Of a stretch of DNA of 64,000 bases, positions 53,915 through 61,779 are shown piece by piece. The notes beneath the pieces are model-generated. The model saw only the letters and a list, made by a program, of their open reading frames with translations. It was not told the DNA's origin and did not search any database. The translations under genes were made by a program, and so were the position numbers. Source of the DNA: Bacillus massilioanorexius (GTDB lineage: Bacteria; Bacillota; Bacilli; Bacillales; DSM-1321); contig NZ_CABKRX010000094.1 in assembly GCF_902374955.1 (NCBI RefSeq), positions 62,001-126,000 on the forward strand. Reading direction: 5' to 3'. Every line of letters begins with the position of its first letter. The first letter of the stretch is position 1.

Positions 53915-55036
53915 TTGTTTGATTACAGAATGATTTATTCACAACTACATCCTTATTATTTAGGTAACTACTATCAGGAGGCAAATTCATATCATTATAT
54001 ACCTCAGGTTGATTGGAACTCTTACTACAATGATTATAGTCGTTATGATTCCTCTTTATATTTGAGCCCATTTCAAAGTATAAACGAACGTCATAGCCAT
54101 TATTTAACGGATATACCTGATGGTCAAATCGCGTATGATGATAGCAATTTGGAGCACTTTTATGATTATGAGGATGAGCGCTTAAATAGCGAATCATATG
54201 AAAATGAGTGGAGAGCAAGATGGAGTCAGTGGGAAAATTTAGGATCTCCAAGGGATCGTCCACTAAAGGATGCACCAACCGTTACATCTAGAGGTCCCAA
54301 TAGATTAGATACATTTGTACAAGGTTTTAATGATAGACTCTGGCATAAATGGTGGGATGGTAGAAGTTGGAGTGATTGGCAAGCTCTTGAGGGTCAAATT
54401 ACATCAGCACCTGCTGCAGTCTCATGGAGTAGAAATCGTGTGGATGTCTTTGCAAGAGGAATAAACGATAGTCTTTGGCATAAATGGACGAATGGAAATA
54501 GATGGAGTCAGTGGGAAGATCTTGGAGGACAAATCACGTCTGCACCAGCAGCTTCGTCTAGAGGACCAAATCAATTAGATGTTTTTGCTAGAGGTACAAA
54601 TAATAGTATGTGGCACATATCATGGAATGGACGCAGGTGGAGTCAGTGGGAAGATCTTGGAGGGCAAATTACATCAGCTCCAGCAGCTGTATCATGGGGA
54701 CCTAACCGTATTGACACGTTCGCTCGAGGTACTAACCGATCATTATGGCATAAGTACTGGAGAAATGGTAGATGGAGTGATTGGGAAGATCTTGGAGGAG
54801 ATCTCGCATCTGGACCAGGTGTGTCTTCAAGAAGGCCAAATCAAGTAGATGTATTTGTTCGAGGTACAAATGGAAGTTTGTGGACTAAATCATGGAACGG
54901 AAGAAGATGGAGTGATTGGGAAGATCTCGGTGGACAAATTACCTCTTCTCCAGCAGCTGCATCATGGGGCCCCAATCGGATAGACGTATTTGCTCGTGGA
55001 ACGGACGGAAATATGTGGCATAAATGGTGGAATTAG
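53915..55036 (+). CDS. Six-repeat beta-propeller lectin, PLL/DUF346-like
   Basis: This 373-residue protein has a Tyr-rich N-terminus (about 1-85, no signal peptide) and then six repeats of about 45 residues with the consensus ITSAPAAVSWGPNRIDVFAR-GTNxSLWHKxWNGRRWSQWEDLGGQ. The last repeat stops at HKWWN, and the missing outer strand (RARWSQWENLGS) is found before the first repeat, the closing arrangement of a beta-propeller. The same repeat makes up the Photorhabdus PLL lectins, which bind L-fucose and related sugars. TTG 53915 is chosen, nine bases after AAGGAGG. Location beside the fucose genes suggests sugar capture, perhaps on the cell or spore surface. Binding is not shown by the sequence. 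Confidence 0.75.
   Translation: MFDYRMIYSQLHPYYLGNYYQEANSYHYIPQVDWNSYYNDYSRYDSSLYLSPFQSINERHSHYLTDIPDGQIAYDDSNLEHFYDYEDERLNSESYENEWRARWSQWENLGSPRDRPLKDAPTVTSRGPNRLDTFVQGFNDRLWHKWWDGRSWSDWQALEGQITSAPAAVSWSRNRVDVFARGINDSLWHKWTNGNRWSQWEDLGGQITSAPAASSRGPNQLDVFARGTNNSMWHISWNGRRWSQWEDLGGQITSAPAAVSWGPNRIDTFARGTNRSLWHKYWRNGRWSDWEDLGGDLASGPGVSSRRPNQVDVFVRGTNGSLWTKSWNGRRWSDWEDLGGQITSSPAAASWGPNRIDVFARGTDGNMWHKWWN
54255..55033 (+). repeat. 135-bp tandem coding repeats in the lectin gene
   Basis: Six imperfect units of about 135 bp each contain blocks such as GGAAGATCTTGGAGG and TGGAGTGATTGGGAAGAT. Conservation at DNA level among the middle units suggests recent duplication or gene conversion. Confidence 0.8.
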
Positions 55037-55062
55037 TAGAGTGAAGATGTTCATTATACCAA

Positions 55063-55117
55063 AAAAACAGCTGAGTCGAAAGTGATGAAGTTTTGCTTTT
55101 GGCTCAGCTTTTTTTCG
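55063..55117 (+). terminator. Terminator after the lectin gene
   Basis: AGCTGAGTCGAAAG pairs with CTTTTGGCTCAGCT (two G-T pairs) around a 13-base loop, ending in TTTTTTT. Confidence 0.85.
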
Positions 55118-55240
55118 ATGTTTCCGCCTAGAGAATTTTAGTAATTGAAATCATATAACGAGGAAATGAATATCGTATGAAATAGTCTGATTTTTTAGAT
55201 ATAATATTATTTACATATATATTAAGTAAGGAGGTTTGTA

Positions 55241-56032
55241 ATGATTACAGTTGATAATATTTCACTTATTCGAAATAAGAAAACCATTTTGCATAATGTT
55301 TCTTGGACTGTGAAAAAAGGTGAGCATTGGTGTTTACTTGGTTTAAATGGATCAGGTAAAACGACGTTATTAAATATTATTAACGGATACATATGGCCAA
55401 CCGTTGGTACGGTAAATGTCTTGGGAAATATATTCGGCCAAACGAACTTACCTGAGTTACGAAAGGAAATTGGCTGGGTTAGTTCGTCACTACAGCAAAG
55501 ATTTAATGATGAGGACAATGTATTAGAGATTGTCTTAAGTGGTAAGTTTGCTTCTATTGGATTATATGATCATGTAATGGAAGAGGACTTACAAAAAGCA
55601 AGAGAATTATTAAAACTATTAAATTGTGAAGAGTTACAGTATCAAAAATATGGAATTGTTTCTCAAGGAGAACGGCGAAGAGTTTTAATAGCTCGCTCGT
55701 TGATGTCTTCTCCGAAATTATTAATATTGGATGAACCATGCACTGGGCTAGATTTATTATCAAGGGAGCATTTATTACAGTATATTGAAAAAATCGCAAA
55801 AGATCCTGACGGACCAACACTTATTTATGTAACTCACCATGTAGAAGAAATACTTCCTTGCTTTACTAAAACGTTATTTTTAAGAAATGGAGAAGTTTTT
55901 GCAAATGGAGAATCCAAAAAGCTTCTTAATGAAGAAAATCTATCCTCTTTCTTTCAACGTCCGATATCAGTTCAACTTCAACAGGGAAGAACGTGGCTTG
56001 CATTGAAGGAATATATCATAAATAGAGACTAA
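55241..56032 (+). CDS. ABC ATPase, YlmA/ModF-like
   Basis: A 263-residue stand-alone ATPase: Walker A GLNGSGKTTLLNIING (about 34-49), signature VSQGERRRVLIARSLM (about 142-157), Walker B LLILDEPCTGLD and the H-loop YVTHHVEEI. The -Q-G-E-R-R signature and length match YlmA of B. subtilis. No permease gene is beside it, so it may act with a distant partner or in a non-transport role. The start follows AAGGAGG. Confidence 0.8.
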   Translation: MITVDNISLIRNKKTILHNVSWTVKKGEHWCLLGLNGSGKTTLLNIINGYIWPTVGTVNVLGNIFGQTNLPELRKEIGWVSSSLQQRFNDEDNVLEIVLSGKFASIGLYDHVMEEDLQKARELLKLLNCEELQYQKYGIVSQGERRRVLIARSLMSSPKLLILDEPCTGLDLLSREHLLQYIEKIAKDPDGPTLIYVTHHVEEILPCFTKTLFLRNGEVFANGESKKLLNEENLSSFFQRPISVQLQQGRTWLALKEYIINRD

Positions 56033-56112
56033 GACAATAATTCTAGAAGTCCGTTTTCTAACAGATTGTTGTTGTTAAATAAGTTCAGTAAATACATTTA
56101 GTATATAAAAGT

Positions 56113-56232
56113 CGATTGGAGCTTAAAGTGTGAGAGTTCTGCGGGAGCAATAAGACAGGTGAGACCCCACAAGCATATTGTTCTGTGGAGGCTCACCAGC
56201 AGCTCCCCTATAGCTAGCGTCCTAGTGGGAAT
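56113..56232 (+). repeat. Degenerate Bacillaceae-type intergenic repeat, copy 3
   Basis: This is the clearest copy: GATTGGAGCTTAAAGTG, TCTGCGGGAGCAATAAGACA, GGTGAGACCCCACA, GTGGAGGCTCACC and a closing CCTAGTGGGAA. The blocks GACAGGTGAGACCCC and GAGGCTCACC are the ones shared by these repeats across Bacillaceae genomes. Confidence 0.6.
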
Positions 56233-56297
56233 TTAACTCAGCCTTTATTCATTTCTTCTTCATAGACAACAAGCTATGTGAAAACAGCTTTTTTGAA

Positions 56298-56642
56298 TTA
56301 TTTTCTTAAAACGATATATCCTTTCATTACGCTTCTTTCTTGAATAGCTGCTTCTATATTCATTCGGTCATGTGATTTTTCGGTAGTTACTTGCACCTCA
56401 TCACCTACGATTACGGGAGATGTAAAGGTCATATTTATTTGTTTAGGCATAGATGTAACATCGAGTCGATTACTAATAATCGTCCATATTTTCCCTATAG
56501 ATAACATTCCATGAACTACTCTCCCTGAAAAACCTTGTTCTAAAGCTGCCTCGGTATTGATATGAATGGGGTTATTATCACCAGATATTTGAGCATATAC
56601 ATCTATATGCTCTTCTAAGATAATAAATGAAAAATTGTTCAT
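56298..56642 (-). CDS. MaoC-like hydratase/dehydratase, catalytic hot-dog subunit
   Basis: A 114-residue hot-dog protein with the complete hydratase-2 motif YAQISGDNNPIHINTEAALEQGF (about 16-38), where Asp and His are catalytic, plus RVVHGMLSIG. It would hydrate trans-enoyl-CoA or dehydrate 3-hydroxyacyl thioesters. GGAGGTATAGA precedes the ATG, which overlaps the end of the partner gene. Its partner (56639-57037) lacks this motif, so the two likely form a HadAB-like heterodimer. Confidence 0.82.
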   Translation of the reverse strand: MNNFSFIILEEHIDVYAQISGDNNPIHINTEAALEQGFSGRVVHGMLSIGKIWTIISNRLDVTSMPKQINMTFTSPVIVGDEVQVTTEKSHDRMNIEAAIQERSVMKGYIVLRK

Positions 56643-57037
56643 TCTATACCTCCTACAACTAAGTGTGATACGGAACTATAGCATAGCTTCTGATTCTTAT
56701 CAATTATGGACAACGTTTGTTTTACGAACGTATAAGGCTTTCTGTTGGTTGTTTTATCTAGAGATAGAAGTACTTTATAAGGTCGATTTACATACATTGT
56801 TTGATGATAATCACATTGCTGCTTTCTTAGAATAATAGGCTCTATAAATTTCCAAGGTGCATGCAATTCTCTATAGGCAATGAAAGGCATAGTAGGGGGC
56901 AAAGGAATCTCCTCATATCCAAACTCTCTTGCATTTTCTTTATTTTTATAGATTGTATGATTGTCACCAAGATTATTTAGAAAGGTGTGAACATCTTGTT
57001 CAGTAAACATAACTTCTCTTTCAATAGTCTGTATCAT
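56639..57037 (-). CDS. MaoC-like hot-dog subunit without the catalytic motif
   Basis: A 132-residue protein resembling the N-terminal hot-dog of FAS1-type dehydratases: VMFTEQDVHTFLNNLGDNHTIYKNKENAREFGYEEIPLPPTMPFIAY. The D-x-N-P-x-H catalytic set is absent (GDNHTIY instead), while the substrate-tunnel region PLPPTMPFI is kept, as in the HadA/HadC half of mycobacterial dehydratases. It overlaps both neighbours by four bases (ATGA-type), so it is made with them. Confidence 0.72.
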   Translation of the reverse strand: MIQTIEREVMFTEQDVHTFLNNLGDNHTIYKNKENAREFGYEEIPLPPTMPFIAYRELHAPWKFIEPIILRKQQCDYHQTMYVNRPYKVLLSLDKTTNRKPYTFVKQTLSIIDKNQKLCYSSVSHLVVGGIE

Positions 57038-58131
57038 ACAACCACCTCAAATAGAGCGGCTACACCAATTCCTCCACCACTTCCGATAGAGGCCATAACA
57101 TAGCGGACATCTTTTCTTTTTTGGACCTCGTAAAATAATCGTGTGACTTGAATCGCACCAGATGCGGCATAGGGGTGTCCGATTGTTAAACCACCACCGT
57201 GAACATTAAGCTTCTCATATGGAATCATAAGTTCCTGGGCACAAGCGACAATTTTACAAGCAAATGCCTCGTTGATTTCAAATAGTCCTATGTCATTACT
57301 AGTAAGCGAATTTCTTTTTAATAGCTCTTTTATTGCTGGTACAGGTGAGATAGCAGGATAATATGGATGGACTCCAGAAACGTAGCTATCTAGAAAACGA
57401 AGGACAGGTTTGTAACCTGCCTTTAATGCAAACTCTTCCTCTAAAACTAAAACGGCAGCAGCACCATCATTAATTGCACAACTATTTGCCGCTGTTACAG
57501 TTCCATTTTCCTTTGTGAAAATCGGTTTTGCTCTTTTAAGGAGACGTTTTATGTCTCTTTTTTGATAGAAAGCTTCATCTTGATTAAACTCATCAACTGA
57601 TATGATTTCTTCATGAAAGCGACCTGACTGAAAAGCATTCCAACTTCGATGGTAGCTTAATAGGGCATAATCATCTTGGGCTTCTCTTGTAATATGATAT
57701 TCTTTTGCCACATATTCAGCAGCCACTCCCATATCAGGATCACCAATATGTTCTGGTGAAAAGCGTGCTCTTTTTTCGAAAGGGGAGGTACTTACACTTT
57801 CTACTCCACCAGCAATATAAGCTTGACCAGCATTACCTTGAATATAATAACATGCTGTGCGAATAGCTTCTAAACCAGCACTACATTGACGATCAATTGT
57901 CATTCCTGGAATATGGAGCGAAAGACCCGCTTCTAATGCAGATAAACGAGCGATATTGCCACCTGGACCGACTACATTTCCTAGAATAACATCATCTAAG
58001 TGCTGCGATTTACTTCCGGCCAAATATGATAGAAGAGGGGAAGCTAGTTTATGAGGTTGATAAGTTTGTAACATTTTATTGGCTTTACCAACGGGTGTTC
58101 TTTTTGCTTCAACAATGACTGCCCTCTTCAT
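57034..58131 (-). CDS. Thiolase family protein (YhfS-like)
   Basis: A 365-residue thiolase. Present are the nucleophile segment TIDRQCSAGLEAIRTACYYI (about 80-98), FEINEAFACKIVACAQE (about 282-298) and GGGLTIGHPYAASGAIQ with the catalytic His (about 314-330). At the end the usual second catalytic Cys (C-x-G) is replaced: ASIGSGGGIG stands where ATLCIGGGQG-type sequence is expected. This could lower Claisen condensation or thiolysis activity. Gene order (ligase then thiolase, with bioY upstream) matches yhfT-yhfS of B. subtilis. Confidence 0.85.
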   Translation of the reverse strand: MKRAVIVEAKRTPVGKANKMLQTYQPHKLASPLLSYLAGSKSQHLDDVILGNVVGPGGNIARLSALEAGLSLHIPGMTIDRQCSAGLEAIRTACYYIQGNAGQAYIAGGVESVSTSPFEKRARFSPEHIGDPDMGVAAEYVAKEYHITREAQDDYALLSYHRSWNAFQSGRFHEEIISVDEFNQDEAFYQKRDIKRLLKRAKPIFTKENGTVTAANSCAINDGAAAVLVLEEEFALKAGYKPVLRFLDSYVSGVHPYYPAISPVPAIKELLKRNSLTSNDIGLFEINEAFACKIVACAQELMIPYEKLNVHGGGLTIGHPYAASGAIQVTRLFYEVQKRKDVRYVMASIGSGGGIGVAALFEVVV

Positions 58132-59569
58132 TATTATTCATCACCTTTCTTTTAACTTCAGGGAGATCAATTTTGCCTCCAGCTGTTAAAGGCATTTCAT
58201 CAAGAAAAAACCATTTTCTTGGGATTTTATAGGATGCAAGTCTTTTATGACAATAAGATCGAAGTTCATGTTTATCTACAATTTCGCCAACGATTGCAGT
58301 GGCAACTATTTGACCCCAATAATGATTATCTAAAGCGAATACAACGGCTTTTTCAATAAGTGGATGTTCAAGCAGAATATTTTCAATTTCTTCTGGGAAA
58401 ATATTGATTCCTCCGTATAAAATCATATTTTTCTCACGTCCAATGATATATAAATGCCCCTCATCGTCCAAATAACCGATATCATGAACTGTGCTCCATC
58501 CATTTTCGTCTTTAATAGATTGAATCGTTTTTGTTTCATTATCTATGTAACCAATAAAAGTCATATCGCTCTTAATGAAGATTTTTCCTATTTCAAATGG
58601 TTGAATATTTTCGTTTTTTTCATTCCTAATTTCAATTGTTACATTATGAAACGGTTTACCTACAGAGTTTGGCTTTGTATCTTGTGTTGAAAGTGAAACG
58701 AAACTTAATTCACTAGCGCCGTAAAACTCGTACAAACGCCAAGTTGGAAAATGATGAATCAAGTTTTCCTTTGAAGCTTCTCTCCACTTTGCACCTGATG
58801 ATAGGACTGTAATCGGTTTATCAATTATAAAGTTATTTTTTAATAAATGTTCAATCATGGTAGGTACAAAATAGACATATGTAATGGGTTCTTTATTCAT
58901 AATGAACTCTACTTTAGATGGCGAGAATTTTTCAAGGAGATAAACGGTACCACCTAAATATAATGTACTAATAGCACCGTATAAAAAATGAGAGTGAATG
59001 AGAGAACCAGGAATTAATATTTGCTCATGGTCATTCATTTGGATATCTACGATATTGCATTGAAAGCTAGAAAGCCAAGATTGATGCGAACGGATAAATG
59101 CTTTTGGATCACCCGTTGATCCCGAAGTGAAGCCCATATAGAATGGTTGATTTTCACACAGTGATTCAACAAAATGTTCTGAATACGATTGTATGGATTG
59201 TTCATACTCATTCAAAGTTATAACATTATCATGCAATGATTGTAATTTGTTATCGTTACTAATCACGATTGATGGAGAACATAAACGTAATCGCTTTTCT
59301 AACTCATCTGCTGTCCATCTTTGATCAAGAGGAGTAATAATCCAACCAGCTTTTGCTGCACCTGCAAAAAGTTGTAGAAAGGGAATCCCATTTGGTAATG
59401 AGATGGCTATATTGTTTTGTTCTGTTTGAAGAGATAATAGCCAATTTGCTGTTTTGCAGACTAATTTGTAGAAATCTTGGTATGTAATTTCCTCAAAAAG
59501 AGTTTTAATGGCAACTCGATCAGGATAATGACATTGATGGTTGAAATAAGTATGCGTAATGGAAGTCAT
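58109..59569 (-). CDS. Acyl-CoA ligase, AMP-binding (YhfT-like)
   Basis: A 486-residue ANL-superfamily ligase that activates a carboxylic acid with ATP and loads CoA. Motifs: the P-loop-like YMGFTSGSTGDPKAFIRSH (about 143-161), YEFYGASELSFVSL (about 275-288), GWSTVHDIGYLDDEGHLYIIGREKNMILYGGINIFPEEIE (about 365-404) and the catalytic Lys in LTAGGKIDLPEVKRK near the end. The stop lies inside the thiolase gene (23-base overlap). The substrate is a fatty or other carboxylic acid, not determined. B. subtilis YhfT is its likely counterpart. Confidence 0.85.
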   Translation of the reverse strand: MTSITHTYFNHQCHYPDRVAIKTLFEEITYQDFYKLVCKTANWLLSLQTEQNNIAISLPNGIPFLQLFAGAAKAGWIITPLDQRWTADELEKRLRLCSPSIVISNDNKLQSLHDNVITLNEYEQSIQSYSEHFVESLCENQPFYMGFTSGSTGDPKAFIRSHQSWLSSFQCNIVDIQMNDHEQILIPGSLIHSHFLYGAISTLYLGGTVYLLEKFSPSKVEFIMNKEPITYVYFVPTMIEHLLKNNFIIDKPITVLSSGAKWREASKENLIHHFPTWRLYEFYGASELSFVSLSTQDTKPNSVGKPFHNVTIEIRNEKNENIQPFEIGKIFIKSDMTFIGYIDNETKTIQSIKDENGWSTVHDIGYLDDEGHLYIIGREKNMILYGGINIFPEEIENILLEHPLIEKAVVFALDNHYWGQIVATAIVGEIVDKHELRSYCHKRLASYKIPRKWFFLDEMPLTAGGKIDLPEVKRKVMNNNEEGSHC

Positions 59570-59596
59570 GAAAAATCCTCTTTTCTACTATGTGTT

Positions 59597-59608
59597 TTAT
59601 ACGTATAA
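59597..59608. promoter_or_regulatory. Palindrome in the ligase gene leader
   Basis: TTATACGTATAA is a perfect 12-bp palindrome, 28 bp before the ligase start and overlapping plausible -10 sequences (TATAAA/TATACG on the minus strand). It could be an operator or just AT-rich promoter DNA. Confidence 0.3.
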
Positions 59609-59702
59609 CAAAATGATAGACTTTTTGTGATTAAATTGCCATGGGTTTTTGAAATGGAACAATAAGATTTTGATCTACACTTAATCAAATAGAACAACAA
59701 TT

Positions 59703-59742
59703 TGGGCGCCTTTACTAGCGTAACTAGAAAGACACCCAATAA
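59703..59742 (-). terminator. Hairpin between bioY and the ligase gene
   Basis: On the minus strand TTGGGTGTCTTT pairs with AAAGGCGCCCAA (two G-T pairs) around CTAGTTACGCTAGT and runs into TTGTTGTTCTATTT. It may end or reduce bioY read-through into the ligase operon. Confidence 0.5.
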
Positions 59743-59862
59743 GGTGGAGTTTTATTCTATGAAGGTATCCTCCCTTCATCTGTACATATTTAAAAAACGC
59801 TGTTTTCTCAAAGACTATTGTTTTTCAACACGTTTGCTGAATTAAATCAGTCGATAAACAAA

Positions 59863-59956
59863 TCGATTGATTAAAGCGCAAGGCTTAAAGACTCTACAAT
59901 AACTGAGTCCCGAGGACGCTCATCTTGCAGTCTGCGGAAAGAGACCATCCTCGAGC
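59863..59956 (+). repeat. Degenerate Bacillaceae-type intergenic repeat, copy 4
   Basis: GATTGATTAAAGCGCAAGGCTTAAAGACTC..., GAGTCCCGAGGACGCTCA and TCTGCGGAAAGAGACCATCC share blocks (GCGCAAGGC, AGACTC, TGCGGAAAG) with the repeat family of copies 1-3. It fills most of the bioY-ligase gap. Confidence 0.5.
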
Positions 59957-60014
59957 AAATTTCTACCTAAACTCACACTAAATGTGCGCTAAACCAGATT
60001 TGAAAAAAGACTTT

Positions 60015-60569
60015 TTAGCTTGCTTTTGATAATTGTCTTTTTATAACTGAAGAGTTTCGTAGTTTATAAACTAGTAAAGATGCAATAGTTAATTTTACAA
60101 GATCACCAGGTAAATAGACTAAACTTACTTTTGCTATATCAATAATGGAAATATTTGTTACAACTGCTTGTACAGGAATACCAATGCAGTATAGTAATCC
60201 AATTCCGTATAAAAGATTAATGATGAAAATCTTTTTAAAAGTTAATACTTTTATTCGAGAGAATGTAAAAGAAATGCAAAAAGCAACAATAGCAAAACCG
60301 AAAATATAACCAGCACTAGGTCCTACAAATACGCTTAATCCTCCACGTCCCCCTGATAATAGTGGCAATCCAACTGCTACTAATAAAAGAAATAATACCT
60401 GACTCCATACTGCTAATCTAGTTCGTAGAAGACCGCCTGTCAGAAACATTCCAACAGTTTGTAGGGTTATGGGCACTGGGGTAAAAGGTAATGGTACTGC
60501 TGGTATCATACCAAGTACGCCCATTAGAGCAGCAAATAGAGCGATGTTTGTTAAATCTCTTACTTTCAT
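60015..60569 (-). CDS. bioY: Biotin ECF transporter S component BioY
   Basis: BioY is the biotin-binding subunit of the energy-coupling-factor importer. The 184-residue protein has six helices and the family signatures VRDLTNIALFAALMGVLGMIPAVPLPFTPVPITLQTVGMFLTGGLL (about 2-48) and LPLLSGGRGGLSVFVGPSAGYIFGFAI (about 69-95). GGAGGATATT precedes the ATG. A BirA-like palindromic operator overlaps its promoter, fitting biotin control. It matches yhfU at the head of the B. subtilis yhfUTS operon. Confidence 0.93.
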   Translation of the reverse strand: MKVRDLTNIALFAALMGVLGMIPAVPLPFTPVPITLQTVGMFLTGGLLRTRLAVWSQVLFLLLVAVGLPLLSGGRGGLSVFVGPSAGYIFGFAIVAFCISFTFSRIKVLTFKKIFIINLLYGIGLLYCIGIPVQAVVTNISIIDIAKVSLVYLPGDLVKLTIASLLVYKLRNSSVIKRQLSKAS

Positions 60570-60617
60570 AATATCCTCCTAATGTTTGTATGTACATTTT
60601 GTAATGATTTCTAGCTT

Positions 60618-60646
60618 ATTGTAAAAGCATTAATTATTTATGTCAA
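60618..60646 (-). promoter_or_regulatory. Sigma-A promoter of bioY
   Basis: On the minus strand TTGACA (60646-60641), exactly 17 bp, TACAAT (60623-60618): a near-consensus promoter 50 bp before the start codon. Confidence 0.8.
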
Positions 60647-60668
60647 CTTAATTTTTTTTGGTTAACAT
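60640..60668. promoter_or_regulatory. BirA-like operator upstream of bioY
   Basis: On the minus strand ATGTTAACC, 11 bp, AGTTGACAT form an inverted repeat that covers the -35 box. The half-sites match the TTGTTAACC-type arms bound by biotin repressor BirA. The spacer seems shorter than the usual spacing I recall, so the match is good but not perfect. Confidence 0.6.
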
Positions 60669-60937
60669 ATTGAATTTTTACATTACAATCACTTTTCCTT
60701 AAATCATTATTCTGTGTAGTTATGTAAATAGGTATATAACTAGAGGAAAATTAAATACGATTTGAATATGATAAAGGAGAGCTTTAACTCGGAGATTTAT
60801 TGTTTATGATTTACCTATTGTTCATTAAGTAAACCAATTTTCCATAAGTTATTTTACTGTTGAAATAATTAGATACTCTGTGATGGATAATAGGTAAGGT
60901 GAAATATCAATGATTTGTTGGAATGGTGGTTGAATAA

Positions 60938-61687
60938 ATGCCAGAAGAAATCACACAAAAAGAAATGTTAGAAAAAATCGTGAAAGAACAAGGTGAACAA
61001 TTAGATATTGGAGGATCATGGTTTATCGTAGCAGGGACTCTCATTACAGCCTTTGGTCAATCACGTAATTTTTTACTTAGTGGAGAAATCGGACTGCAAT
61101 CTGTGGCTACGGGAAATGCTGTAGAAGCATTTGGAAATTCATTGCAAGCCATAGGTTTATCTAAAGAGTATTCTGTATCTAGAGAAGAATACCCCTTACA
61201 ACAAGCTATTATGGGCTGCTGGCTTCAAGCTGGTGGAAATATTACAAATACAGTTGCTACAGAAATTGAAATTAAAAGTGATCGAGAAGATGATGAAGAA
61301 CTTAAAAGAGATTCATTGAAATTGAATGCACTAGGAAGCGGAGTACAATCTTTGGGTGCAAGTATGGAAGCCATCGCTTTCTCAGAATTAAAACCTACAC
61401 CGGGTCAGGAACTAATAGTAACTGGAAATGGTTTAATTGCATTAGGCTCATCAATTGATGCTATAGGTAATACATTTTTATTACAAGAAAAGGAAGAAGA
61501 AGGTGACATTTTACTTTTAGCGGGAGCTTGGATACAGGCAATTGGTGCAATGTATGAATTATATGGTTTGACAATAAATACAAGTATATCCGAAGAAGAT
61601 AAAAATGGTGAAGGTGTAGATAATCTAGAGGAAAGAGCTTACTCATACGGAATGTATAAAGGAGGCACTGCAAATAGGTATATGTAG
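60938..61687 (+). CDS. Repetitive hydrophobic protein of unknown function
   Basis: A 249-residue protein made of repeats of about 30-45 residues with the pattern GxxLxAxGxxxxAIG: GGSWFIVAGTLITAFGQS, LQSVATGNAVEAFGNSLQAIG, LKLNALGSGVQSLGASMEAIA, LIVTGNGLIALGSSIDAIGN, LLLAGAWIQAIGAMYEL. The Gly/Ala-rich helices with polar acidic linkers resemble the DUF6944-type proteins of Bacillus. No signal peptide is seen. Function is unknown; close helix packing or weak membrane association is possible. The upstream 60670-60937 region is AT-rich with no clear motif. Confidence 0.65.
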   Translation: MPEEITQKEMLEKIVKEQGEQLDIGGSWFIVAGTLITAFGQSRNFLLSGEIGLQSVATGNAVEAFGNSLQAIGLSKEYSVSREEYPLQQAIMGCWLQAGGNITNTVATEIEIKSDREDDEELKRDSLKLNALGSGVQSLGASMEAIAFSELKPTPGQELIVTGNGLIALGSSIDAIGNTFLLQEKEEEGDILLLAGAWIQAIGAMYELYGLTINTSISEEDKNGEGVDNLEERAYSYGMYKGGTANRYM

Positions 61688-61779
61688 TGCCTTATTCATT
61701 TCTTGGTAGGATTAGATAAATTTATATTATATTTATATAACAATATACACGTAATAAGATAACCGTATTTGTATAAATT

